Origin: Desulfamplus sp.
GTDB taxonomy: Bacteria; Desulfobacterota; Desulfobacteria; Desulfobacterales; Desulfobacteraceae
Length of the DNA: 45,537 nt
Assembly: GCA_015231705.1 (NCBI GenBank)
Contig: JADGBC010000004.1
Coordinates: 5,087 to 50,623, forward strand
Direction of reading: 5' to 3'
Shown: positions 1 to 9,700 of the stretch, one piece after another
How positions within the stretch are numbered: position 1 is the first letter of the stretch
Layout of the letters: each line of letters begins with the position of its first letter
Position numbers and translations under genes: made by a program
Notes under the pieces: generated by a model
Told to the model about the DNA's origin: nothing
The model's input: only the letters and a program-made list of their open reading frames with translations
Databases searched by the model: none

Positions 1-987
1 AATGAAGCCATTTTACAGCAAGCTCTGGATAAGCGAAAGCCTGGTCAGGGTTCAACAAGCACAAAAAGAAAAGAGCCTGATACCCCTCAGATTCTTTCAG
101 GTGTTTTTAAAGGCATAACCACAGGCACTCCTATCACCATCATGATTTTGAATCAGGATGCAAAATCCCATGATTATTCAAAAATAGCTCAGATTTTCAG
201 GCCAGGACATGGTGATATTACCTATCAAGCCAAATATGGTATCAGGGACTACAGGGGCGGGGGCAGGGCATCAGGAAGAGAGACAGCCGCAAGGGTTGCA
301 GCCGGAGCTGTAGCAGAGGCTTTTTTAAAGCAATATAAGATTTGTGTCCAGACCATCACTCTTGAGATAGGCGGAGTCAGGGCAGCTAAGATAGACCGAG
401 AATTTGCATCTACCAACTATCTTGAGTGTCCTGATGCAGAAGCTCTTTTGCTGATTGAACAGAGAATTGATGATGTCAAAAAAGAGGGTGATTCGTTGGG
501 TGGTGTGCTTGAAATCACAGCACACAATGTTCCTGCCGGACTTGGAGAGCCTGTATTTGATAAATTAGATGCAGATCTTGCCAAGGCTCTTATGAGTATC
601 GGAGCTGTAAAAGCTGTGGAGATAGGGGCAGGGTGCAAAGCGTCCCAGATGACCGGGTTTGAAAATAATGATCAGATAATTGCCTCAAAACTTGCATCTG
701 ATAAGGGCAGCGATATTGTGACGGAATTTGAAACCAATAACAGCGGTGGCATTCTTGCTGGCATTTCAAATGGTGATGACATAGTCGCAAGGGTTCACAT
801 TAAACCCATCCCCTCTATTCTTAAAGAACAGATGACAGTTGACATCAATGGAAATCCATGCCCGATTTCCACACAGGGCAGACATGATATCTGTGCAATA
901 CCAAGGATCAACCCTGTATGCAGAGCAATGGTCTATCTTGTGATTGCAGACCACCTGTTAAGGCAAAAAGCAACTGAAAGGTTGTGA
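1..987 (+). CDS. aroC: Chorismate synthase, 5' end cut by window edge
   Basis: Catalyses the last step of the shikimate pathway, EPSP to chorismate, with reduced FMN. The frame is open from base 1 (no stop before the first internal ATG at 142), so the gene starts left of the window and about 328 of the usual 350-370 residues are present. Family signatures are clear: RPGHGDITYQAKYGIRDYRG, then GGGRASGRETAARVAAGAVA, and near the C-terminus the region around GRHDICAIPRINPV. It ends at a TGA at 985-987. Chorismate feeds the pabA/trpG-type gene further right, but the two are 24 kb apart and there is no sign of linkage. Identity is secure from these motifs. Confidence 0.96.
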   Translation, partial: NEAILQQALDKRKPGQGSTSTKRKEPDTPQILSGVFKGITTGTPITIMILNQDAKSHDYSKIAQIFRPGHGDITYQAKYGIRDYRGGGRASGRETAARVAAGAVAEAFLKQYKICVQTITLEIGGVRAAKIDREFASTNYLECPDAEALLLIEQRIDDVKKEGDSLGGVLEITAHNVPAGLGEPVFDKLDADLAKALMSIGAVKAVEIGAGCKASQMTGFENNDQIIASKLASDKGSDIVTEFETNNSGGILAGISNGDDIVARVHIKPIPSILKEQMTVDINGNPCPISTQGRHDICAIPRINPVCRAMVYLVIADHLLRQKATERL

Positions 988-1060
988 TTGCCTGCTATCT
1001 GGCAAGGCCAGACAACAACTGCAAGCATCTTGCAAAAAATCCTGAATATTAATGTTGCAC

Positions 1061-1164
1061 ATAGTGTTGCAGGCAGGGTTGTGCAACACTATTTCATATT
1101 TATCTTTCTATTTTATAATAGTGTTGCAACTACCACACTACCTTATGTTGCATTGTTGCAACAA
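1061..1164. promoter_or_regulatory. Cluster of GTTGCA inverted repeats (candidate enhancer sites)
   Basis: ATAGTGTTGCA at 1061-1071 is matched by its exact reverse complement at 1082-1092 (10-base spacer), repeated in direct orientation at 1118-1128, and followed by the 12-base palindrome TTGTTGCAACAA at 1153-1164. The group lies about 85-190 bases upstream of the sigma-54 promoter candidate at 1250-1265, the usual place for enhancer sites of an NtrC-type activator. Such an activator is encoded at 18442-20175, at the end of the same gene run. That it binds here is inference. Confidence 0.6.
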
Positions 1165-1249
1165 CAATATGACGCCAAATATCTCCTTAAAACCTCAAAT
1201 CCGACTGTATATCCTTGTAAATCAAATAGATAATCCCATCTAAACAATA

Positions 1250-1265
1250 TGGCATGGTTGATGCA
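1250..1265 (+). promoter_or_regulatory. Sigma-54 (-24/-12) promoter candidate for the hdr operon
   Basis: TGGCATGGTTGATGCA fits the sigma-54 consensus TGGCACG-N4-TTGCA, with the GG and GC doublets at the required 10-base spacing and only two mismatches. It lies 119 bases before the start of the first hdrA gene, giving a leader of roughly 110 bases. Downstream are two more TTGATGCAA-like words (1271-1279, 1285-1294) whose role is unknown. Confidence 0.6.
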
Positions 1266-1384
1266 AATATAGATGCAAATTCAATTGATGCAACGTTCAT
1301 ACAGTTTTACTTAATATTAAAACAAACTGTATCGGTATTCTGCAACTTATAAGGTTAACACCCAAATGTGAAAAAGGTGGTGAC

Positions 1385-4300
1385 ATGTCTGTCAGAATCG
1401 GCTTCTATATTTGTCATTGCGGAATCAATATCGCGTACAAGGTCAGGGTTGAAGATGTAGCAGCCTTTGCGGGTAAGCTCAGAAATGTTGCAGTCGCAAG
1501 GGACTACAAATTCATGTGTTCTGATCCCGGGCAGGAGATGATTGAAAAAGATATTCGCGAAATGGGTCTGACCAGAGTTGTGGTAGCCTCCTGCTCTCCT
1601 CGCCTGCATGAAAAAACATTTCGTAATGCCTGTGTCAGGGCGGGGTTGAATCCCTACTACTTCCAGATGGCATCGGTGCGAGAACATGTCTCCTGGGTCA
1701 CTTTGAATGAAGATGAGGCAACCATGAAAGCGAAATCTCTGGTTGCTGGTGCTGTCAATCGTGTGAATTTCCATGAGCATCTTGAAAGCCGCAGTGTCAA
1801 TGTGCACCCTGATATTATGGTTGTGGGAGCGGGAATAGCAGGCATGCAGGCTGCTTTGGATATCGGCTCTTCAGGACATACAGTCTGGCTTGTTGAAAAA
1901 GAGCCTACAGTGGGAGGGCACATGCTTCAGTTTGATAAAACCTTCCCAACGCTTGATTGTGCGGCATGCATCGGAACACCCAAGATGGTTGAGGTAGCCC
2001 AGAATCAGAACATAAAGCTGCTCTCATACAGCAAGGTTAAAGAAGTATCTGGCTATATCGGAAATTTTACAGTAAGGGTTCTGAGAAAACCACGATATAT
2101 AAAAGAGGGCATATGTACCGGTTGCGGTGAGTGCGTTAAAGTATGCCCTGTCTCAGTACCAAGCGAGTGGAATGAATCGCTTTCAAACCGAAAGGCGATT
2201 TATCGCCCCTTTCCTCAAGCAGTCCCCATTACATTTTGCATTGATAAGAAAGATAGAGCACCGTGCGTTCAGACCTGTCCTGCAGGTGTAAATGTTCAGG
2301 CGTATGTTCAGATGATTCGGCAGAAAAAATATCAGGAAGCCTATCAGATTATTCGTGAGAAACTGCCTCTTCCTGGAGTGCTTGCTCGTGTCTGTCCACA
2401 TCCTTGCGAAAACGTCTGCAGACGACAGGAGGTTGATGAAGCTCTTGCAATCAGGGATTTAAAAAGATTTGCAGCCGATCAGATTGATATTAAAAACTTG
2501 CCGATCCCTCAAATCAAAGCAAAATCTCAAAAGGTTGCGGTAATAGGTTCAGGCCCTGCCGGACTCACTGTCGCCTATGATTTGAGGCTAAAAGGATATG
2601 GTGTCACAATATTTGAATCCCTGCCCAAACCAGGTGGAATGCTAAGATTCGGTATTCCTGATTACAGACTGCCTCCCGCAATCCTGGACAGAGAGATTTC
2701 CTATATCCTGAGTCTGGGTATAACATTAAAAACCGGAGTTAGTTTTGGCAAAGATATAAAACTTAAGGATCTGGAACAACAGGGTTTTGCAGCCATATTC
2801 TTAGGTGTTGGAGCTCATGAGACCCTGAAAATGGGGATTAAAGGGGAGTGTGATGCAAAGGGTGTAAAAGATGCACTTTCATTTTTAAGAGAGATTAATC
2901 TTGGTGACAAAAGCTTTTCTGGGAATGAGATAGTGGTTATAGGCGGAGGAAATGTGGCGATTGATGCCGCACGGATAGCAAAACGGCTTGGAGCAAAAAA
3001 GGTTGTGGTGCTCTATCGCCGTACAGAAGCTGAGATGCCCGCATATAAAGATGAAATTGACGGAGCAAAAGAGGAGGGGGTTGAGTTCCGGTTTTTGACC
3101 ATACCCGTCAGGATCTTATTCCATTCTGACGATGTTGTTTTCCATAATGGATGTGTACCATCTGTTGATGAGAATATTGCCGCTCATAATGGAGGTGTCG
3201 TTGCAATTGAATGTCTCCGAACCCAGCTTGGCCATCCTGATAAGAGCGGTCGCAGACGTCCGGTTCCGGTTGAAGGCTCTGAGTTTATTATTGCCTGTGA
3301 TACCGTGATTCCTGCTATAGGACAACAGACTGAACTCTCATGGGCAGCAGATATGCCTGCGTTACAATGGTCAACACGAAAAACGCTTCTTGTCAATTCT
3401 CAAACTTTTCAAACTTCTATTCCCCATGTTTTTGGAGCTGGAGATGCAGTCAGCGGCCCTGCAACAGTGGTTGAAGCAGTTGCAGCCGGTCATAAAGCTG
3501 CATTGGGGATAGATCAATTTCTTGAAGACAAACTTAATGTATTTGAAAAAGGCACAAACTGCACAATTCTAAAGGAGAATATTGCTCAACCTCAGAAGAT
3601 CAATATCATTGGCATTAATAAAGGCGATGATAAATACCATCACGCAATTCCAAAAGAGTGCTCTTGCCAGCCAAGAGAGAAATTACCTCACCTGAACCCT
3701 GAAATCAGGTCAATATCTTTTGATGAAGCTGCAACCGGCTTTACCGAGGAACAGGCAATAAGAGAAGCGGACAGATGTCTGAACTGCGGAGGCTGCTGTG
3801 AATGCATGGAGTGCGTCAAAGTGTGTGAGCCTGAAGCTATAAACCATTCTATGAAACCTGAAGAAGTTGAAATAAAGGTAGGTTCAATTATTCTGGCTAC
3901 CGGTTATGACCTTATGAATCCTGCACCCATCAAACAATATGGTTATGGCAGGTATGACAATGTTTTTACAAGCCTTGAGTTTGAGCGTCTCAGCAACGCA
4001 ACAGGTCCTACAGGCGGAAAAATTCTGATACGAGATGATAACAAAGAGTTTACACGAACACCGCAGAGTGTTGCAATTCTCCACTGCGTGGGAAGCCGTG
4101 ACCTCAATTACCATGAATACTGCTCTCGGGTATGCTGCATGTATGCACTTAAATATTCCCATCTGATAAAGGAGAAGGTCGGAGACCATGCAAGGGTGTA
4201 TGATTTTTATATTGACCAGCGATGTTACGGTAAAGGGTATGAGGAGTTTTACCGTCGGTGTCAAGAAGAGGGAACAACATTTATCAGAGGAAAAGTTGCA

Positions 4301-4909
4301 GAGATAACAGATCAGGCAGTTTGCCCTGAAGAAAAAGGCAAGCTTGTCTGTATTGCTGAAGATACGCTTCTTGGCAGTTTGTTGCGTATTCCTGTTGATA
4401 TGGTTGTTCTCTGTTCAGCAATGCAGGCTCGTAGCAGTGCTTCTGAAGTTGGAAGGATTTTCGGAGTAAATCAAGGTGCGGATGGCTTTTTTCTTGAAGA
4501 GCATCCAAAACTTAGCCCCCTTAATACTGCAACAGACGGCATTTTTTTAGCCGGTGCGTGTCAGTCACCAAAAGATATTCCAGATACGGTTGCACAGGCC
4601 TCAGGAGCAGCATCAAAAGCTCTCTCTCTTGCTGCACGGGGTGAAGTTGAGGTTCCTTCTGCTATCTCATGGATTGATCCTGATATCTGTGCTGGATGCC
4701 AGATATGTATCAGGCTTTGCCCCTATAATGCTGTTGAATTTAACAATCGCAGAAAAATATCTGTGGTCAACCAAGCACTTTGCAAGGGGTGTGGAAGCTG
4801 TGCAGGATTCTGTCCAAGTGGTGCAGCACAAGTAAAGCAGTTCAAAGAGATCCAGGTTTTTGCAGAAATTGACGGAATATTTGATGCCATTCAGGCTGTT
4901 GGAATTTGA
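1385..4909 (+). CDS. HdrA-like flavoprotein fused to a GltD/NfnB-type NAD(P)H module
   Basis: 1174 residues. Domains in order: HdrA N-terminal domain (about 1-130); first FAD Rossmann motif (VVGAGIAGMQAALDIG, about 144); 4Fe-4S motif CTGCGEC..C from C244; a GltD/NfnB insert beginning CVQTCPAGV (C294) with its own FAD site (KVAVIGSGPAG, about 383) and a nucleotide-binding site (VVIGGGNVAIDAAR, about 517); a cysteine cluster CLNCGGCCECMECVKVC; the rest of HdrA with YCSRVCC; and two C-terminal 4Fe-4S motifs (from C1102). HdrA is the electron-bifurcating subunit of heterodisulfide-reductase-like complexes, and the GltD part should allow NAD(P)H exchange (inference). Start: ATG at 1385 following AAAGGTGGTGAC. 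The next gene's ribosome site lies within 100 bases of the stop. First gene of the hdr operon. Confidence 0.9.
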   Translation: MSVRIGFYICHCGINIAYKVRVEDVAAFAGKLRNVAVARDYKFMCSDPGQEMIEKDIREMGLTRVVVASCSPRLHEKTFRNACVRAGLNPYYFQMASVREHVSWVTLNEDEATMKAKSLVAGAVNRVNFHEHLESRSVNVHPDIMVVGAGIAGMQAALDIGSSGHTVWLVEKEPTVGGHMLQFDKTFPTLDCAACIGTPKMVEVAQNQNIKLLSYSKVKEVSGYIGNFTVRVLRKPRYIKEGICTGCGECVKVCPVSVPSEWNESLSNRKAIYRPFPQAVPITFCIDKKDRAPCVQTCPAGVNVQAYVQMIRQKKYQEAYQIIREKLPLPGVLARVCPHPCENVCRRQEVDEALAIRDLKRFAADQIDIKNLPIPQIKAKSQKVAVIGSGPAGLTVAYDLRLKGYGVTIFESLPKPGGMLRFGIPDYRLPPAILDREISYILSLGITLKTGVSFGKDIKLKDLEQQGFAAIFLGVGAHETLKMGIKGECDAKGVKDALSFLREINLGDKSFSGNEIVVIGGGNVAIDAARIAKRLGAKKVVVLYRRTEAEMPAYKDEIDGAKEEGVEFRFLTIPVRILFHSDDVVFHNGCVPSVDENIAAHNGGVVAIECLRTQLGHPDKSGRRRPVPVEGSEFIIACDTVIPAIGQQTELSWAADMPALQWSTRKTLLVNSQTFQTSIPHVFGAGDAVSGPATVVEAVAAGHKAALGIDQFLEDKLNVFEKGTNCTILKENIAQPQKINIIGINKGDDKYHHAIPKECSCQPREKLPHLNPEIRSISFDEAATGFTEEQAIREADRCLNCGGCCECMECVKVCEPEAINHSMKPEEVEIKVGSIILATGYDLMNPAPIKQYGYGRYDNVFTSLEFERLSNATGPTGGKILIRDDNKEFTRTPQSVAILHCVGSRDLNYHEYCSRVCCMYALKYSHLIKEKVGDHARVYDFYIDQRCYGKGYEEFYRRCQEEGTTFIRGKVAEITDQAVCPEEKGKLVCIAEDTLLGSLLRIPVDMVVLCSAMQARSSASEVGRIFGVNQGADGFFLEEHPKLSPLNTATDGIFLAGACQSPKDIPDTVAQASGAASKALSLAARGEVEVPSAISWIDPDICAGCQICIRLCPYNAVEFNNRRKISVVNQALCKGCGSCAGFCPSGAAQVKQFKEIQVFAEIDGIFDAIQAVGI

Positions 4910-4934
4910 TTAAACGGCTATGTCCACGCCAAAC

Positions 4935-4969
4935 GTTCATGGCCGGATTCGGGGCTAACCCCGACCATC
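4935..4969 (+). repeat. Dispersed repeat family B, copy 1
   Basis: CATGGCCGGATTC followed by the 5-bp hairpin CGGGG-CTAA-CCCCG and ACCATC. It matches the family B core (CATGGCCGGATT..) at 10791, 10861 and, inverted, 31051. It lies in the gap between the first hdrA and mvhD, just before the ribosome site. Confidence 0.6.
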
Positions 4970-5007
4970 AAAGGCAAATCTATTTTTACGGTAAAGGAGA
5001 GCATGTC

Positions 5008-5430
5008 ATGAGAGATTTTGAACCTGTTATTGTAGCATTTGTATGTAACTGGTGCACATATACGGCAGCAGATTTAGCAGGAACTTCACGCCTGAGCTAC
5101 CCTAAAAATATCAGAATTATCCGGTTGATGTGTACAGGCATGGTTGATCCTCAGTATATCATAAAAGCATTTTTGGAAGGAGCAGACGCGGTTCTGGTCA
5201 GCGGATGCCATCCTGGAGACTGTCACTACATGAACGGAAACTACAAAGCCAGGAGACGTATCAAGCTGCTCAAAGAGATACTCTCTCAATTCGGATTTGA
5301 ACAACAAAGATTGCGTCTTACATGGATAGGTGCAAGTGACGGTATTCAGTTTGCCCAAGTGATGAGAGAACTTACTGATCAGATCAGGATACTGGGGCCA
5401 AATTCTGCAAGAGAAAAAATGGTTATTTAG
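5008..5430 (+). CDS. MvhD-family iron-sulfur protein (hydrogenase delta subunit-like)
   Basis: 140 residues. Small iron-sulfur protein that in methanogens and sulfate reducers passes electrons between a hydrogenase or dehydrogenase and HdrA. Visible family features: FVCNWCTYTAADLAG near the N-terminus, RLMCTGMVDP, and VLVSGCHPGDCHYMNGN, giving the conserved cysteines of the 2Fe-2S site. I start at ATG 5008, which has AAAGGAGA at 4993-5000; the open frame extends upstream into the family B repeat without a good start. No hydrogenase large or small subunit gene accompanies it, so its electron partner is not in the window. Product confident, physiological partner unknown. Confidence 0.9.
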   Translation: MRDFEPVIVAFVCNWCTYTAADLAGTSRLSYPKNIRIIRLMCTGMVDPQYIIKAFLEGADAVLVSGCHPGDCHYMNGNYKARRRIKLLKEILSQFGFEQQRLRLTWIGASDGIQFAQVMRELTDQIRILGPNSAREKMVI

Positions 5431-5585
5431 ACATCCCCTTAATTTACCAATTAACACTTTTTTTAACCACATCAACTTTTTTTAGAGGATTTTCTCAAGA
5501 AAAGTGCCAACTCCTTTTGGAGTGATATGAAGGATGCCGTTATTTAAAGGTGATTGCAATAATTATAGTTTTACGGAGACGATCT

Positions 5586-6725
5586 ATGGCAACAAAAACA
5601 GCAAAAATTGAGGTTCAAGATGGGGATATCCTGACTGGCATCAGAGAGTTTCTCAAATCCGTTATGCAAACAGATGAAATAGCCGCGATGCTGGTTCCAA
5701 TGCGTCTGCCAATGAAACAGGTTATAATGCCCGTGCTTGTTACAGATCATAAAAATATAGACAATGCAGACCCTCTGTCACCATCTTTTCCCATAAATGC
5801 GGCATCGCTTGTTTCACGACTTACCAGAAAACCTTCTGGTGGGAAAATAGCGGCGATTCTTCGTCCTTGCGAAATCAGGGCATTCATAGAACTTGTAAAG
5901 CTTAATCAAGGAAAGACAGATGATCTTGTAATGATAGGAATTGACTGCTTCGGGGTATACACAAATAAAGATTATCGCAGGCTTAGTGAAAAAGACCATG
6001 CTGACGTCTCTAAAGACCATGCTGACATCTCTAAAGACCGTGCTGACATCTCTATTGAGAAAAATTCAACTGCCTGTAAGTCATGTGAGCACCCAATTCC
6101 ATACGGAGCTGATATCCTGATCGGGATTTTAGGAGTAGATAGACAAAATAATCTTTTGGTCCAGGGACTTACGGACAAGGGCACATCACTGATTAACCTT
6201 GTCGGTCTTGCTGAATGTGAGGAACCCCCTGATCGTAAACCGGCAATTAGAGCTTTTATAGAAAGCCGAAAAGAGTATCGGGATAGAATGATTGAACAGA
6301 CCTCACGGGCAACAGATACGCTGGAAAAGCTGACTTCATATATGGCTGATTGTGTGAACTGCTATAATTGCAGGGTTGCCTGCCCTGTATGCTACTGCAA
6401 AGAGTGTGTGTTTGTAACAGATGTCTTTGAGCATGAACCTGCCCAGTACCTGCAATGGTCAGCCAGAAAGGGTGCGATCAAAATGCCTACGGATACGATC
6501 TTTTATCACCTTACGCGTATGGCACATATGGGTACAGCATGCGTTGGTTGCGGACAATGTTCAAATGCCTGCCCTAACGATATTCCGGTGATGGAGCTTT
6601 TTAAAACGATAGCTTGCCGTACCCAGAAAGCATTTGAGTATGAAGCAGGAAGAAGTCTTGATGAACAGCCGCCACTTTCTGAATTCAGGGAGAATGAATT
6701 TACGGAAATTGTCGGGATAAAATAA
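5586..6725 (+). CDS. FrhB-like flavin/iron-sulfur electron-transfer protein
   Basis: 379 residues. Resembles the coenzyme F420 hydrogenase/dehydrogenase beta-subunit family: ILRPCEIRAFIELVKL and LVMIGIDCFG in the N-terminal half, then two cysteine clusters, CVNCYNCRVACPVCYC (from C256) and CVGCGQCSNACPND (from C319), which should hold 4Fe-4S clusters. Probably feeds electrons into, or takes them from, the neighbouring HdrA proteins. Start chosen at ATG 5586 with GGAG seven bases upstream. Odd feature: a triple seven-residue repeat (K-D-H-A-D-I-S type) encoded at 5991-6053, inserted just before the conserved CKSCEHPIPYGAD stretch; this looks like an in-frame tandem expansion. Exact substrate cannot be read from sequence. 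Confidence 0.8.
   Translation: MATKTAKIEVQDGDILTGIREFLKSVMQTDEIAAMLVPMRLPMKQVIMPVLVTDHKNIDNADPLSPSFPINAASLVSRLTRKPSGGKIAAILRPCEIRAFIELVKLNQGKTDDLVMIGIDCFGVYTNKDYRRLSEKDHADVSKDHADISKDRADISIEKNSTACKSCEHPIPYGADILIGILGVDRQNNLLVQGLTDKGTSLINLVGLAECEEPPDRKPAIRAFIESRKEYRDRMIEQTSRATDTLEKLTSYMADCVNCYNCRVACPVCYCKECVFVTDVFEHEPAQYLQWSARKGAIKMPTDTIFYHLTRMAHMGTACVGCGQCSNACPNDIPVMELFKTIACRTQKAFEYEAGRSLDEQPPLSEFRENEFTEIVGIK
5991..6053 (+). repeat. Three tandem 21-base units inside the FrhB-like gene
   Basis: Unit AAAGACCATGCTGACATCTCT, copies at 5991-6011, 6012-6032 and 6033-6053, differing at two positions (ATC/GTC; CAT/CGT). A multiple of three, so the frame is kept. Confidence 0.9.
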
Positions 6726-6741
6726 AAAGGTTAAAAACACC

Positions 6742-9700
6742 ATGAATGAGACAGTCGGAAATCAAAACATCGGTACTGTACTGGTAATAGGAGCTGGAAT
6801 CAGCGGTATCAGGTCTGCACTTGACATGGCCGAATGCGGTTACCGAGTCATCTTGACAGACAGACAGCCTCATATCGGCGGGATTTTAAGTCAATTAGAT
6901 TACCAATTTCCTACAAACCGGTGCGGTATGTGCAAAATGCTTCCCATGGTGAACAGGGATTCATCTTCACAATATTGCCTTAGAAAAGGGCTTTTTCATA
7001 AAAATATTGAGCTGATGCTATCCTCGGAAATTATATCGCTCAAGGGGGAGGCGGGTGCGTTTCAGGCAGCCTTACGCCGGAGACCGGGTCTTATTCTAAC
7101 TGATCTTTGTATCGGATGTGCAGAGTGTGCAAGTGTCTGTCCGGTAGAGGTTCCTGATCTGTTCAATGTCGGCCTTTCAATGCGAAAGGCGGTTTATCTG
7201 CCGGTTCCACACAAAATTCCCAACACCTTTGTGATAGATACGGATTCGTGCAACATGTGCAAAGCGTGTGAGCCGGTCTGTCCCACAGGAGCGATCCGTT
7301 TTTCAGATCAGGGTCGCAGGCAATTTCATATTCTGGTTGTGGATGATGAGTTGATTGTAAGGGATTCTCTTAAAGAGTGGCTTGAGGACGAAGGTTTTTC
7401 CGTTGATATGGCAGAATCAGGCAAAGATGCATTGCAAAAGCTCTCAAGCCAAAGCTATCACCTGATGCTGCTTGACATTAAAATGCCGGAGATGGACGGT
7501 GTTACAGTTCTTATGAAGTCAAAGGCACAATTTGCCGATCTTCCGGTGCTTATGATGACCGCGTATGCGACAGTTGAAACCGCAGTCGGAGCCATGAAAA
7601 CAGGAGCAATGGACTATCTGCTAAAACCGTTTGACACTGAGTCGGTAATTCCCAAGATTGAAGCTATTTACAGGCAATTCGAAACATCTCAGGCAATTAA
7701 CATTAACGTTGATGCCGTAATACTCTCCTGTGGAACAGACTTTTATGATCCTGCTGAAGGGAAAAACAGCTATGGTTATAAGATTTTTCCGGGTGTGTTG
7801 ACAGGCCTTGAATTTGAAAGAATTATCAGTGGTACAGGGCCATCCAACGGCAGATTTTTACGTCCCCATGACAATAAGCCTGTAAAAAAGATAGCCTGGT
7901 TTCAGTGCGTGGGTTCAAGAGATCTGCAGGCCAACGCAGACTTTTGCTCTTCTGTCTGCTGCATGTATGCTGTCAAAGAGGCTCTTTTAGCCAAAAGAGC
8001 GACAGATGGAGAGGTTGATACGACTATCTTTTATATGGACATGCGAACTTTTAGAAAAGAGTTTCAAAGATACAGAGACAAGGCTGAAAAAGAGCATGGG
8101 GTAAAATTTGAGAACGCGAGGATTCATTCTGTGATAACAAATCAAGATTGTTCAGCAGACAACCTGGATTCTTCAAATCTGACTGTCAGGTATATTGACC
8201 CAGGCGGCACAATTCATCAAGAGGCTTTTGATATGATTGTTCTGCCGGTTGGACAGAGACCTTCAAAAGGAATTAAAGAGTTGTCAGATATTGCAGGCAT
8301 ATCTTTAAATGATTATGGATTTCTAGAAACAGTGCCCTTTTTTGGTACAAAAACATCAAGGCCAGGTATTCTGGCAGGTGGCTCTTCAACAGGTCTCAAA
8401 GATATCAGTGACTCGATTATTCAGGCCTCTGCAGCCGCAATGTGTGCCTCAACCGTAATTCAAAAAGCAGGTAAAGTAACTGTACCCGAACCCGAACAGA
8501 AAACTGTATCACCCGAGCTTTTGAGAGATGCTTCACGTATAATGATAGCTATCTGTACCTGTGGAAAAACTATCTCACATTACATTGATGAAACAGAAGA
8601 AGATATTGATGAAGCAACAGATAATAATACCACCTTTTCCAGAAATCTTTTGAAAGGTCCTGACATATCAAATGTAATTTTTATTGACCGCTTATGCACA
8701 TCTAAAGGGTGGGCAGAGCTGGTTGGACAGATTAAAAGAAATAAACTGAACCGACTTGTAGTCGGTGCATGTATGCCATATCTGTACAGCCGTAAATTCC
8801 ATGAATCAGAAGCAGAGACAGGATTGAACAGCTCTCTTGTGGGGATCGCTGATATCCTGACACCAGTTTTTCAGAATAGTCGTCGGAGTGTTTATCAAAA
8901 CAGTGACAGTGTTCTGAAAAATCAGAACAGGAATGATTTTGATAAAAAGGGAGAAAAGATTGCTGTCAGTCTGTCAGAAAATTTTTTTATGGATCAGGAA
9001 AAAGATAAAAGAGCGATCCGAAACGCTATTGAAACAAATCTGAAAATGGAAATTTCAAGGATACGCTTTGCAGATCCAGCAATGTTGTTTTCGGTTCCAG
9101 TGACAAGAAGTGCATTGGTTATTGGAGGCGGGATTTCTGGAATGACAGCAGCTCTTGCAATTGGAGAGAGTGGATTTCATGTGGATTTAATTGAAAAGAG
9201 AGAGCATCTTGGTGGAAATATCAGGCGGTTTACCAGAACTATAGAGGGTTATCAGGTTAAGGAGCTTCTTGATAAAATTCTTGAGAAGATTGAAAAGCAT
9301 CCTCTGATTCAGATTCATACTCAAGCTCGGGTAATAGCATCAGTCGGAGAGGTGGGACATTTTATAACTACTGTTGAAAACATGGAAAAAACAGTTCAAA
9401 CGTTTGAACATGGAGTGGTGATTCTGGCAACCGGCGGAAGAGAAGCAGATATAACATCGTACGGGTATGGATCAAGCAGAGCAATTATGACACAGCTTGA
9501 ATTTGAAGAGTTCATAGCTGAAAGGTCGGCCAATATATCTGACAACAATTGGAATTCAGGATCTCTCTCTGACTCGGCAAATATCTCTGACAGAGCTATG
9601 AATAATGAAGAAAACCAGGCAAACACTCCTGATAACCGGCACGGCCGGAGCGAGGTATTGCTCTTTGCCACAACTAAGAATGAAAGTCCCATGATTACTG

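Noticed and set aside
1061-1164. GTTGCA repeats as a CRISPR array
   Set aside because: Units are short, in both orientations and irregularly spaced; no cas genes. They fit an operator cluster.
988-1243. Two short plus-strand frames after aroC
   Set aside because: No ribosome site, no family resemblance, and they run through the GTTGCA inverted repeats; best read as regulatory DNA.
9396-9692. Antisense frame of 98 codons in hdrA2
   Set aside because: Shadow of the real gene and repeat A; no ribosome site.
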